Of a stretch of DNA of 45,586 nucleotides, positions 6,989 through 15,850 are shown piece after piece. This stretch comes from Acidobacteriota bacterium (GTDB lineage: Bacteria; Acidobacteriota; Blastocatellia; Pyrinomonadales; Pyrinomonadaceae), in assembly GCA_019639135.1 (NCBI GenBank), contig JAHBSL010000027.1, positions 1 through 45,586 of the forward strand, read 5' to 3'. Both the position numbers and the translations under genes were made by a program. The notes under the pieces were generated by a model, which saw only the letters and a program-made list of their open reading frames with translations, did no database searches and was not told the DNA's origin. How positions within the stretch are numbered: the stretch's first letter is position 1; each line of letters opens with the position of its first letter.

Positions 6989-9900
6989 ATGCCTAGTCAG
7001 GAAAGCATACGGAACTTTGCAAAACTGCGGGACGAGATCCTCGCGGAAAACAGCGGCAAGGATTATTGGCGGAGCCTCGAGGAACTGGCCGGCCGGCCGG
7101 AGTTCGAGGAATTCGTCAAGGGCGAATTCCCGGTCCAGGCCGAGGAATGGGACAACAGCCTTAGCCGCCGCAACTTTATTAAGGTAATGGGCGCCTCGCT
7201 CGCCCTTGCCGGGCTTTCGGGCTGTGTTATCCAGCCGCCGGAAAAGATCGTGCCCTATGTTCGGCCGAATGAGGACATGCTTCCGGGTAAGCCTCTGTTC
7301 TATGCGACCGCAATGACCATGGGCGGTGTCGCGACCGGCGTCCTGGCAAAGTCGTTTGAAGGCCGCCCGATCAAGATCGAAGGAAACCCCGAGCACCCGT
7401 CGAGCCTTGGCGGAACGGACGTTTACGCTCAGGCGGCGATCCTCGATATGTATGACCCGGACCGTTCGCAGAAGGTGATGTTCCGCGGTGCGCCGAACTC
7501 CTGGCAGAACTTCGTCAATGCGATGCGTGCGGCCATTGAGGAAAACCGTGCCGATGGCGGTGCCGGTGTACGTTTCCTTACGCCGACGGTCACTTCGCCA
7601 ACGCTCCAGGCCCAAATGCGGCAGCTTCAGACGGAGCTTCCGAACTCGAAGTGGGTCCAGTTCGAGGCAGTAAACAAGGACAATGCCCATGAAGGAGCAA
7701 AGCTCGCCTTTGGTTCTCCGGTCAATACCGTTTACCGCTTCGACCGGGCAAAGCGGGTGCTTTCGCTTGATTCGGACATCTTCTCGGGATCGAATCCGAG
7801 ATACATGGCCGATTTTGCCAAGGCCCGCCGGTATTCGGAAGAGAACAAAGAGATGAGCCGGCTCTACGCCATCGAAACGACGATGACGCTGACCGGTGCG
7901 AAGGCAGATCACCGTCTCCCGGTCAAGCCAAGCCAGATGGCCGAGGTCGCCAAGGCGGTCGCGGCTGCCGTTGGTGTCGGTGGTGCAAGCAGCACATACA
8001 CGGAAAATGCAGATTGGATCGCGGCGATGGCGAAGGACCTCGCGGCATTCCGCGGCCGTTCGCTGGTCGTCGTCGGTGACAATCAACCGCCGGTAGTTCA
8101 TGCGATCGCTCATGCGATGAACTCGGCTCTCGGCAACGTTGGCGAAACGGTGGTTTACACCGACCCGCTTGTTGTAAATGCCGAAAAGGCCCAGGTCGAA
8201 CAGCTTCGCGAACTCGTCGCCGATATCGACGCCGGACGAGTGAAGATGCTGGTGATGATGGGCGGCAACCCGGTCTATTCTACGCCTTCTGACCTGAAGT
8301 TGAATCTCGAACGGCTTGAGTCAAAGGTGCCCTTGCGTGTGCACCTCGGGCTGCATTTTGATGAGACGGCCGAGATCTGCCATTGGCACGTTCCCGAAAA
8401 ACACTTCCTCGAAATGTGGAGCGATGCACGTGCATACGACGGCACGATAACGATGGTTCAGCCGCTCATCGAACCGCTCTATGGCGGAAAGTCGATGCAC
8501 GAGCTGACGCAGCTCTTCTTCCGCGAGAACTTCGAAAAGAAGGACTACGACATCGTCCGGGAGTACTGGCAGACGCAAAATATCGCGGCTTCGGGCCCGG
8601 CTCCTGCTGCAACCCCGGTCGCGGTCGCCGCAACTGCCAATACCAACGCGAACACTGCGGCAAACGTTCAGCCGACCGCGACGGCAACCCCGGCGGCAAC
8701 CTCTGCCCCTCGGACATTCGAAGATAACTGGCGGCGGGTCGTCCACGACGGATTTGTCGCAAACAGCGCCTATCCGGCACGGACCGTTACCGCAAATACC
8801 GCATTTCTCAGCCAGCCGGCAGCTGCGAAGTCCGGAAGCGGCCCGCTGGAGGTTACGATCCTGCCCGATCCTTCGGTGTATGACGGCCGCTTTGCGAATA
8901 ATGGCTGGATGCAGGAATTGCCGAACCCGTTGACCAAAATTACGTGGGACAACGTTGGCCTTATCAGCCCGGCAACGGCCGCACGGCTCGGCATCAACCG
9001 CTCGAACGACCCGCGTGAGATCTCCGGCGGCGAACGCGGCACTGCCTTTATCAACACGTACGGCAACAATATGAGTTCGGACGTAGTCAAGCTGACCTAT
9101 CAGGGCCTGGAGCTTGACGGCGTTCCGATGTGGATCGCACCGGGCCAGCCCGACGATGTGATAACGATCTATATGGGTTACGGCCGCTCGCGTGCCGGAA
9201 ATGTCGGAACCGGTATCGGCTATAACGCCTTTCAGGTGCAGCGTTCCGACGCAATGACCGCAGGATTTGGCGACATTTTGAAGACCGGCGAAAAGGTGAG
9301 CATCGCCTCGGCGCAGATCCACTTCAATATGGAAGGCCGCGATCTTCTCCGGGTTTGGGACGTTAACCATTACGAAGAGCACGTCACAAAGGGCAAACAG
9401 GACGACTTCAAGTCGAAGTCGATGTACAACACGCCCGAGTACGACAAGTGGTACGCCGAGAATCATAAGTGGGCGATGTCGATCGACCTCAGTTCGTGCG
9501 TCGGCTGCAATGCCTGCGTCCTCGCCTGCCAATCGGAGAACAATATCCCGGTCGTCGGTAAGGAACAGGTCGAGCGTGCCCGCGAAATGCACTGGATGCG
9601 GATCGATACCTACTACGGCGGAAGCGACGTCAACAAGCCCGAAGGACCGCATTTCCAGCCGGTGCTGTGTATGCAGTGCGAAATGGCTCCATGCGAGGTC
9701 GTGTGTCCGGTAACGGCAACGGTGCACAATCCCGAAGGACTCAACGACATGGTTTACAACCGCTGTGTCGGTACGCGGTATTGCTCTAACAACTGCCCGT
9801 ACAAGGTCCGCCGTTTCAACTTCTTCCTGTATCAGGATTGGGATACGCCGCAGTACAAGCTCATGCGTAACCCGGAGGTTTCGATCCGCAGCCGCGGCGT

Positions 9901-10258
9901 CATGGAGAAGTGCACATACTGCACGCAGCGTATCTCCGAAGCGCGAATCGAGGCAGAGAAGGAAGGCCGCCGCGTACGCGATGGCGAGGTGCTGACTGCC
10001 TGCCAGTCGGTTTGCCCGACCGGTGCGATCGTATTCGGCGATATGAACGACCCGCTCAGCAAGGTCGCCAAGGTCAAGGCCGATCCGCGTAACTATAATC
10101 TGCTCAATGAGTTGAACACGCAACCGCGGACGACGTATCTGCCGGATGTAAAGAATCCGAACCCCGAAATGCCGGGCTATGTTAAGCCGACGATCAAGAA
10201 GGTCTCGCACGCCAAGCCGGAAGCCGGGAAGAAAGAAGAGGGCCACGACGGACATTAA
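6989..10258 (+). CDS. actB: Alternative complex III iron-sulfur subunit (molybdopterin-oxidoreductase-like)
   Basis: A 1089-residue fusion typical of ActB. After a soluble N-terminus comes SRRNFIK, a twin-arginine motif, followed by a hydrophobic stretch ending LSGC, so the protein may also be lipidated. The middle is a molybdopterin-oxidoreductase-like domain (known in the family to lack the cofactor). The C-terminal ferredoxin-like domain has Cys clusters starting near residues 837 (CVGCNAC), 894 (CMQC), 926 (CVGTRYC) and 975 (CTYC), with CQSVCP close to 1012; the family binds three 4Fe-4S and one 3Fe-4S. An Ala/Thr/Asn-rich low-complexity linker occupies about 530-577. ActB wires quinol oxidation to the haems of ActA. 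Confidence 0.95.
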   Translation: MPSQESIRNFAKLRDEILAENSGKDYWRSLEELAGRPEFEEFVKGEFPVQAEEWDNSLSRRNFIKVMGASLALAGLSGCVIQPPEKIVPYVRPNEDMLPGKPLFYATAMTMGGVATGVLAKSFEGRPIKIEGNPEHPSSLGGTDVYAQAAILDMYDPDRSQKVMFRGAPNSWQNFVNAMRAAIEENRADGGAGVRFLTPTVTSPTLQAQMRQLQTELPNSKWVQFEAVNKDNAHEGAKLAFGSPVNTVYRFDRAKRVLSLDSDIFSGSNPRYMADFAKARRYSEENKEMSRLYAIETTMTLTGAKADHRLPVKPSQMAEVAKAVAAAVGVGGASSTYTENADWIAAMAKDLAAFRGRSLVVVGDNQPPVVHAIAHAMNSALGNVGETVVYTDPLVVNAEKAQVEQLRELVADIDAGRVKMLVMMGGNPVYSTPSDLKLNLERLESKVPLRVHLGLHFDETAEICHWHVPEKHFLEMWSDARAYDGTITMVQPLIEPLYGGKSMHELTQLFFRENFEKKDYDIVREYWQTQNIAASGPAPAATPVAVAATANTNANTAANVQPTATATPAATSAPRTFEDNWRRVVHDGFVANSAYPARTVTANTAFLSQPAAAKSGSGPLEVTILPDPSVYDGRFANNGWMQELPNPLTKITWDNVGLISPATAARLGINRSNDPREISGGERGTAFINTYGNNMSSDVVKLTYQGLELDGVPMWIAPGQPDDVITIYMGYGRSRAGNVGTGIGYNAFQVQRSDAMTAGFGDILKTGEKVSIASAQIHFNMEGRDLLRVWDVNHYEEHVTKGKQDDFKSKSMYNTPEYDKWYAENHKWAMSIDLSSCVGCNACVLACQSENNIPVVGKEQVERAREMHWMRIDTYYGGSDVNKPEGPHFQPVLCMQCEMAPCEVVCPVTATVHNPEGLNDMVYNRCVGTRYCSNNCPYKVRRFNFFLYQDWDTPQYKLMRNPEVSIRSRGVMEKCTYCTQRISEARIEAEKEGRRVRDGEVLTACQSVCPTGAIVFGDMNDPLSKVAKVKADPRNYNLLNELNTQPRTTYLPDVKNPNPEMPGYVKPTIKKVSHAKPEAGKKEEGHDGH

Positions 10259-10334
10259 TGCTTAAAGGCCGCGGCGGGGCGACCCGGCCCGCGTGCCTGA
10301 TGATCGATTCGGGCCGGACGGCGGCCGAAATGAT

Positions 10335-11783
10335 ATGCAGGACATTAAAGAAATACAAGAAAGGATCTATCCTCCAATGGTGGAGGGCGACCATTCGTTC
10401 GGGACCGTATCGGACAAGATCGGCGACCTCGCTCTAAAGAAGCGGACGCCTTTCCATTGGTACATCGGTTTCGCGATCTCGTTCATCGTCGCACAGCTTC
10501 TCTTGTTCTCGGTCGTGGTGCTGCTTGCCCGCGGTATCGGTATCTGGGGCAACAACCAGCCGGTCGGCTGGGCATTCGACATCATCAACTTTGTTTGGTG
10601 GATCGGCATCGGCCACGCCGGTACGCTCATTTCGGCGATCCTTCTGCTGCTTAATCAGAAGTGGCGGACCTCGATCAACCGTTTTGCGGAGGCGATGACG
10701 CTCTTCGCCGTGGCTTGCGCCGCGATGTTCCCGCTCCTGCACACGGGCCGTCCGTGGCTTGCGGCTTACTGGCTTTTCCCGTACCCGAACACGATGGGAA
10801 TCTGGCCGCAGTTTCGCTCGCCGCTCATCTGGGACGTTTTCGCGGTCTCGACCTATGCGACGATCTCGCTGCTGTTCTGGTACGTAGGGCTGATCCCGGA
10901 CTTTGCGACGCTTCGCGACCGTGCCAAGAACAAATTCTTCAAGGCGGTTTACGGGCTTCTTTCATGGGGCTGGCGGGGTAGTGCCCGCCACTGGCACCGC
11001 TATGAGATCGCGTATCTCCTGCTTGCCGGCCTTTCGACGCCGCTCGTGCTCTCGGTCCACTCGATCGTGTCCTTCGACTTCGCCGTTTCACAGCTTCCGG
11101 GCTGGCACGCGACGATCTTCCCGCCCTACTTCGTTGCGGGGGCGATCTTCGCCGGGTTCGCGATGGTGCTGATCCTCTGCATCCCGTTGCGTATCCTGTA
11201 CAACATGAAGGACTTCATCACCGACACCCACCTTGTTTATATGGGTAAGGTGATGCTCGCGACGGGCCTTATCGTTGTTTACGGCTACGCGATGGAAGGG
11301 TTCTTTGCATGGTACAGTGCGGCCGAATACGAATGGTTCATGATGAAGAACCGCATCTGGGAAGGCCCGTATTGGTGGTCATACTGGCTGCTGATCCTCT
11401 GCAACGGAATGTCGATCCAGTTGCTTTGGTTCAAGAGATTCAGGGAAAGTGCTTTTTGGCTTTTCATGATCTCGCTGGTTGTCAGTGTTGGTATGTGGCT
11501 TGAGCGTTTCGTCATCATCGTGACGAGCCTCAACCGCGACTTCCTGCCGTCCTCGTGGGCGATGTACACGCCGACGATGTTCGATTGGTCGATGTTCATC
11601 GGAACCATCGGGTTCTTCTTTACGCTGCTTTACCTGTTCATCCGGTTCGTCCCGATCATCTCGATCTTTGAGGTCAGGACGCTGCTGCCGGAGGCGAATG
11701 TGCACGGGCACCATCAGGATTTTGAGGAGAATGTGGTCGTGGTCGAGGAGACCTACGACCGAACGGATCCGCCAAACAGCTAA
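10335..11783 (+). CDS. actC: Alternative complex III NrfD-like membrane subunit
   Basis: A 482-residue polytopic membrane protein of the NrfD/PsrC family with about ten transmembrane helices, the first near residues 41-68. It is the quinol-binding membrane subunit paired with ActF. The MQDIKEI start (10335) was chosen because family members begin shortly before the segment VEGDHSFGTVSDKI; an in-frame ATG at 10293 gives an odd polar extension, and no strong ribosome binding site settles it. It follows actB by 76 nt and precedes actD by 31 nt. Confidence 0.92.
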   Translation: MQDIKEIQERIYPPMVEGDHSFGTVSDKIGDLALKKRTPFHWYIGFAISFIVAQLLLFSVVVLLARGIGIWGNNQPVGWAFDIINFVWWIGIGHAGTLISAILLLLNQKWRTSINRFAEAMTLFAVACAAMFPLLHTGRPWLAAYWLFPYPNTMGIWPQFRSPLIWDVFAVSTYATISLLFWYVGLIPDFATLRDRAKNKFFKAVYGLLSWGWRGSARHWHRYEIAYLLLAGLSTPLVLSVHSIVSFDFAVSQLPGWHATIFPPYFVAGAIFAGFAMVLILCIPLRILYNMKDFITDTHLVYMGKVMLATGLIVVYGYAMEGFFAWYSAAEYEWFMMKNRIWEGPYWWSYWLLILCNGMSIQLLWFKRFRESAFWLFMISLVVSVGMWLERFVIIVTSLNRDFLPSSWAMYTPTMFDWSMFIGTIGFFFTLLYLFIRFVPIISIFEVRTLLPEANVHGHHQDFEENVVVVEETYDRTDPPNS

Positions 11784-11814
11784 GGCGGAAAATGACTGAG
11801 CCAGGTTTATTGTT

Positions 11815-12348
11815 ATGCAGAAGAAACTGTACGGCTTAATGGCAGAATTCGATACCGCGACCGATCTTGTCGATGCGGCAAATCGGGTGCGCGAAGCCGG
11901 ATACACCAAGACCGACGCTTTCTCGCCCTTTCCGCTTCACGAGATCGACGAAGCCCTGGGCATCAAGCGGAGCATTCTTCCGGTGCTGGTATTTTTCGGG
12001 GGATTGACGGGACTTTGCCTAGGCATCGGGCTGCAGGTCTTTGTCCACTACATCGACTATCCGCTCAACGTCGGCGGCCGCCCGTTCCTGAGTTGGCCGG
12101 CATTCGTTCCGCCTTCTTACGAACTGACGATCCTGCTCGCCGGTTTTACGGCGGTCTTCGGAATGCTTTTTTTGAACGGATTGCCGAGGCCGTATCACCC
12201 GGTCTTCAATGTGCCGCGTTTCGCTCTCGCCTCGCGTGAGAAGTTCTTTTTGTTGGTAGAGGCGGCCGACCCGAAATACGATTATGACGAGACCAGGGCT
12301 TTTCTTGGCGAGCTTAAGCCGCAGGAGGTGTTCGATGTTGAAGAATAA
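11815..12348 (+). CDS. actD: Alternative complex III membrane subunit (DUF3341)
   Basis: A 177-residue protein with an N-terminal alpha/beta region (YGLMAEFDTATDLVDAANRVREAGY, typical of DUF3341) and two transmembrane helices at about 56-78 and 105-122. ActD is a structural subunit of alternative complex III without a redox centre. Its 3' end overlaps actE by 14 nt, and the actE ribosome binding site lies inside it, so translation is probably coupled. Confidence 0.93.
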   Translation: MQKKLYGLMAEFDTATDLVDAANRVREAGYTKTDAFSPFPLHEIDEALGIKRSILPVLVFFGGLTGLCLGIGLQVFVHYIDYPLNVGGRPFLSWPAFVPPSYELTILLAGFTAVFGMLFLNGLPRPYHPVFNVPRFALASREKFFLLVEAADPKYDYDETRAFLGELKPQEVFDVEE

Positions 12349-13096
12349 GGCCGAGACGCGGAGATCCGGATCGCTGCGTCACCGCGTCACCGCGTCGCCG
12401 CGTCGAACGATGGTCCTTGTCGGCACTTTTGTGATCGCATTCATCGCCTCCGGCTGCGGTGTGCGGTTCGATATGCAGGACCAGCCGCGCTATAAGGCAT
12501 ATAAGAAGAGCGATTTCTTTGCCGATGGGCGTGCCTCGCGCGACATGGTCGAGGGAACGGTCGCCCGCGGCCTGCTGAAAGAGAACAAGGCATTTTACAC
12601 CGGCAAGATCGACAATCCGGATCCGAACGCTCAGGCCCAAACCGCGACCGATTCGAGAGGTAACACGGTCGTCACGACCTTCCCGAACGCGATCGACGAG
12701 TTTCCGATCCCGGTAACGAGAGAACTGATCGACCGGGGCGAAGAGCGTTACAAGATCAACTGCATGGTCTGCCACGGGCCGGTCGGTGCCGGCGACGGAA
12801 TGATCGTCCGCCGCGGATTTGTCCGCCCGCCTTCATATCACGACGACCGTCTCCGGAATGCTCCGGTCGGGCACTTCTTTGACGTGATCTCGAATGGCTG
12901 GGGACGCATGACCGGCCAGAAGGCGATGATCCCGGTCGCGGACCGCTGGGCGATCGTTGCCTATATTCGGACGCTCCAGGCGAGCCAGAATCCTGAACAG
13001 ATAATGAGAATGAACTCGGGCACAACGCCCGCGGCAACAGCAACACCGGCGCCGGCCGCAAGCCCGGCCGCCCAAACTACGGGAGGTGCCAGATAA
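12335..13096 (+). CDS. actE: Alternative complex III monohaem cytochrome c lipoprotein
   Basis: A 253-residue cytochrome c. The start at 12335 is supported by AGGAGG six nt upstream inside actD. A hydrophobic signal ends in the lipobox FIASGC, so C41 should be lipidated. One haem motif, CMVCHG, starts at residue 143, and a later conserved MTGQKAMIPVADRW segment offers Met ligands. The C-terminus is an Ala/Pro/Thr-rich tail. ActE is a haem subunit of alternative complex III, positioned to hand electrons on. An odd 8-bp tandem repeat lies in the codons just before the signal helix (12376-12405). The stop overlaps the start of actF (TAATG). Confidence 0.93.
   Translation: MLKNKAETRRSGSLRHRVTASPRRTMVLVGTFVIAFIASGCGVRFDMQDQPRYKAYKKSDFFADGRASRDMVEGTVARGLLKENKAFYTGKIDNPDPNAQAQTATDSRGNTVVTTFPNAIDEFPIPVTRELIDRGEERYKINCMVCHGPVGAGDGMIVRRGFVRPPSYHDDRLRNAPVGHFFDVISNGWGRMTGQKAMIPVADRWAIVAYIRTLQASQNPEQIMRMNSGTTPAATATPAPAASPAAQTTGGAR
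12376..12405 (+). repeat. 8-bp tandem repeat within the actE N-terminus
   Basis: Three near-perfect copies of CGTCACCG, with the third as CGTCGCCG and then a partial CGTCG. It encodes Arg/Val/Ala/Pro residues between the start codon and the signal helix, in a part of the protein that needs no fixed sequence. Confidence 0.7.
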
Positions 13097-14313
13097 TGAA
13101 CGGACACGGCGAATATCAGGCACCGGCCGAACTTAAGAGGCTCCAGAGCATAGCTCTCGGGGCGGGCGGCATCGCGTTCATCGCGTGGGCCATCGGGACG
13201 TATTTCAACGTTGAGCAGGGGCTGCGCTCGTGGCTGCTCGGCTTTATCTTCTGGTCGGGGCTCGGGCTCGGCTCGATCGGCGTGCTGATGCTTCAGTATC
13301 TGACGGGCGGCGCATGGGGCGTTGTAATCAGGAGGATCGTCGAGGCCGGAACGCGCACGCTTCCCGTGATCTTCGTGCTCTTCCTGCCGATCATGTTCGG
13401 CCTTTCGCACCTTTACGAGTGGACGCACCTTCCGCCGGACGATTACGCGATGAAGCACCGCGGGTGGTTCATGACGACCGAAAGCTGGATACTTCGGTCG
13501 GTCATCTACTTCATCTTTTTCGGCGTGATGGTCTATCTGCTGAACAAGTGGTCGGCCGCACAGGACGCCGCGAAGGATCACGAAGAAGCGGCAAAATGGC
13601 TCGGCCGGGCGACTGCATTCTCGGGCCCGACGATGGTCATTTACGTGCTCGTCGTTACCTTTGCGACCGTCGATTGGATGATGATGCTTGAGCCGCACTG
13701 GTTCTCGACCATCTGGGGTTTCCTTTTCGTGGCCGGCTGGGGGCTCGCAACGTTCAGCTTCGGCGTTGTCCTGCTTGCGTTTATGTCGGACAAGGCCCCG
13801 ATGAATGCGGTGCTCGGCAAGCGGCATTTCCACGACCTCGGTAAGCTGATGCTTGCTTTGACGATGGTCTGGGCATACTTCAACTTCTCGCAGTTCCTGA
13901 TCATCTGGTCGGGCAACATCCCGGAAGAAACGGGATGGTACATCTTCCGTCTCGATGGCGGCTGGCAGTGGATAGCCGGGGCGTTGCTCCTCTTCCACTT
14001 TGCCTTCCCGTTCCTCATCCTGCTCCAGCAGGACTTCAAGCGGAAGGCGAAGCTGCTTGCGACGATGGGGCTTTTCATCCTCGGTATGCGACTGGTCGAT
14101 ATGTATTTCCTGATCGGGCCGACGCCGCGGATCGAGACCCACGGCAAGGGGCTTCCGCTGCTTGAGAGCTTCAGTTGGCTCGACATCGTTGCACCGATCG
14201 CGGTCGGCGGATTCTGGCTGGCGTTCTTTATCTATCAATACGGAAAGCGGCCGATCATGCCCGTGATGGACCCGTTTCTTCAGAGGGCGATCGATCACGG
14301 AAAGGGGCACTAG
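13096..14313 (+). CDS. actF: Alternative complex III NrfD-like membrane subunit F
   Basis: A 405-residue polytopic membrane protein with about ten helices and short loops, related to ActC. ActF is the second NrfD-like subunit of alternative complex III and may form a proton path across the membrane. The start overlaps the actE stop (TAATG) and has GGGAGG at 13081-13086 as ribosome binding site. Conserved polar residues within helices include the LSHLYEWTH and HDLGKLM segments. It ends 18 nt before the next membrane protein gene. Confidence 0.93.
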   Translation: MNGHGEYQAPAELKRLQSIALGAGGIAFIAWAIGTYFNVEQGLRSWLLGFIFWSGLGLGSIGVLMLQYLTGGAWGVVIRRIVEAGTRTLPVIFVLFLPIMFGLSHLYEWTHLPPDDYAMKHRGWFMTTESWILRSVIYFIFFGVMVYLLNKWSAAQDAAKDHEEAAKWLGRATAFSGPTMVIYVLVVTFATVDWMMMLEPHWFSTIWGFLFVAGWGLATFSFGVVLLAFMSDKAPMNAVLGKRHFHDLGKLMLALTMVWAYFNFSQFLIIWSGNIPEETGWYIFRLDGGWQWIAGALLLFHFAFPFLILLQQDFKRKAKLLATMGLFILGMRLVDMYFLIGPTPRIETHGKGLPLLESFSWLDIVAPIAVGGFWLAFFIYQYGKRPIMPVMDPFLQRAIDHGKGH

Positions 14314-14331
14314 GTTTTACGGATTTTTGTT

Positions 14332-14871
14332 ATGGCACACACTGCTAAAGATGATCTTGCGGTCGATGTTGAACTCGGTTACGAGGAAAACAACATCCAG
14401 CTACGCGGCATTATCGGCTTCGCGGTCGGCCTGCTTTTGCTGATCGTTATCACGTTCGGGCTGATGTGGGCATTGCTCTACGTGCTCGAATCGTATGCGG
14501 CCGAATCGCAGGCCTCGAAGAACCCGATGCAGCTTAGCGAAAAGGACCGCCTGCCGCCGGAACCGCGTCTGCAGGGAGCTCCCGGATTCGGCGTTGAAGG
14601 GCCGAACGGCCGCATCAATCTCGAACTGACCGCTCCGCAGTCGGAGTATTGGGAACTCGAAAAGCAATGGAAGGTCCTTTGGAAAGAAGGTGCCAAGCAC
14701 CCTGAGACGGGGGCGGTGATCACGCTGCCGATCGAAAAGGCTAAGGAGGTCGTGCTCAGCAGCGGGCTAAAGGCGAAGCAGGGGCCGGAAGCCGAAAAGC
14801 TGGTTGAGAAGTCGCGGCGATACCGGACCGACGCAAGTGCCGGCCGCGTTGCCGGCGGATTTTACAAATGA
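14332..14871 (+). CDS. Single-helix membrane protein in the actA-coxD operon
   Basis: A 179-residue protein with a short N-terminal segment, one transmembrane helix (about 25-50) and a long, probably periplasmic, charged C-terminal domain (LSEKDRLPPEPRLQ ... EYWELEKQWKVLWKEGAKHPE). It contains no Cys or haem motif. It sits between actF and sco. It could be an extra subunit or assembly factor of the complex III/oxidase supercomplex, like the poorly conserved seventh subunit known in some bacteria. I do not recognise a named family. Confidence 0.8.
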   Translation: MAHTAKDDLAVDVELGYEENNIQLRGIIGFAVGLLLLIVITFGLMWALLYVLESYAAESQASKNPMQLSEKDRLPPEPRLQGAPGFGVEGPNGRINLELTAPQSEYWELEKQWKVLWKEGAKHPETGAVITLPIEKAKEVVLSSGLKAKQGPEAEKLVEKSRRYRTDASAGRVAGGFYK

Positions 14872-14904
14872 TCTGGCCGGAACAATAAAAAGAGGTAAAT
14901 TAAC

Positions 14905-15822
14905 GTGTTTATGCAAATGCAAAAGAGTGAAGCAGTAAGGCAGGCAGTTTGGCCGATGCTCTTGCTTTGCATGGTTTTCGCCGGGGCGATCACGACCGCG
15001 GGGCAGAAGAACGAGCATTACAACTCGCCGCTCTACTCGCCGCGAAAATATGACCCGGCACAGCAAACGGCCAACGGCATACCCGACCCGCTTAAGAAGG
15101 TCGGCATCGAGCAAAAGCTCGGCGAACAGCTTCCGCTCGAGACGAAGTTCAAGGACGAGAACGGCAACATCGTCGCTCTCGGTGAGTATTTCAAAAGCGG
15201 CCGCCCGGTCATCGTAACGCTCGTCTATTACGATTGCCCGATGCTCTGCAATCAGGTGCTCAACGGTTTGACCGGTTCGCTCAAGGGCATCTCGCTCGAT
15301 GCGGGCAAGGACTTTGACGTCGTTGCCATCAGCTTTGACGCAAGGGAATTCGATAAGCCGGAGATTGCCAGGAACAAAAAGGCTTCTTACATGGAACGCT
15401 ACGGCAGGCCGGGAACGGAACAGGGGTTTCATTTCCTGACCGGCGAGCAGGCCTCGATCGACGCCGTTACCAACGCCATCGGGTTCACATATGAATGGGA
15501 CGAGGCTTCCGAGCAGTTTGCCCATGCGAGTGCGATCATGATCGCGACGCCGCAGGGCGTGCTTTCAAAGTATTTTTACGGCATCGATTATGCTCCGCGT
15601 GACGTCCGGTTTGGCCTCGTCGAATCGGCGGAAAATAAGGTAGGCGGAGTTACCGATCAGCTTTTGCTCTATTGTTTTCACTACGACCCTTCAACGGGTA
15701 AATACGGCCTCGCTGTCCTGCGGATAATGCGCGGAGCCGCGGTCGCCACACTTCTCGGAATGGCGGCGATGGGATTTGTTTTCTGGCGGAGAAATAAGCG
15801 GAAGTCCGATGGGCTGAAATAG
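14905..15822 (+). CDS. SCO-type copper chaperone for cytochrome oxidase
   Basis: A 305-residue SCO1/SenC-family thioredoxin-fold protein that delivers copper to the CuA site of oxidase subunit II. The copper motif is CPMLC (C111, C115), with the distal His at H207 (FAHAS). There is a signal sequence at the N-terminus and, unusually for SCO proteins, a clear C-terminal transmembrane anchor (about 275-295) followed by RRNKRK. A GTG start at 14905 sits 9 nt after AGAGG; an ATG two codons later is also possible. It lies immediately before coxB, its expected client. Confidence 0.92.
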   Translation: MFMQMQKSEAVRQAVWPMLLLCMVFAGAITTAGQKNEHYNSPLYSPRKYDPAQQTANGIPDPLKKVGIEQKLGEQLPLETKFKDENGNIVALGEYFKSGRPVIVTLVYYDCPMLCNQVLNGLTGSLKGISLDAGKDFDVVAISFDAREFDKPEIARNKKASYMERYGRPGTEQGFHFLTGEQASIDAVTNAIGFTYEWDEASEQFAHASAIMIATPQGVLSKYFYGIDYAPRDVRFGLVESAENKVGGVTDQLLLYCFHYDPSTGKYGLAVLRIMRGAAVATLLGMAAMGFVFWRRNKRKSDGLK

Positions 15823-15850
15823 CACGTCGCAAAAGGACAACGGTTTTTAT

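Noticed and set aside
6980..8113. 377-codon frame antisense to the actB start
   Set aside because: Shadow of actB; no recognisable domain.
8321..10255. 644-codon open frame antisense to actB
   Set aside because: The ActB protein has all its Cys motifs. The antisense translation is Arg/His-rich, low in structure and typical of a shadow frame in GC-rich DNA.
12961..14310. 449-codon open frame antisense to actF
   Set aside because: It lies opposite the clearly real ActF and is full of His, Arg, Asp and Glu without a domain pattern.
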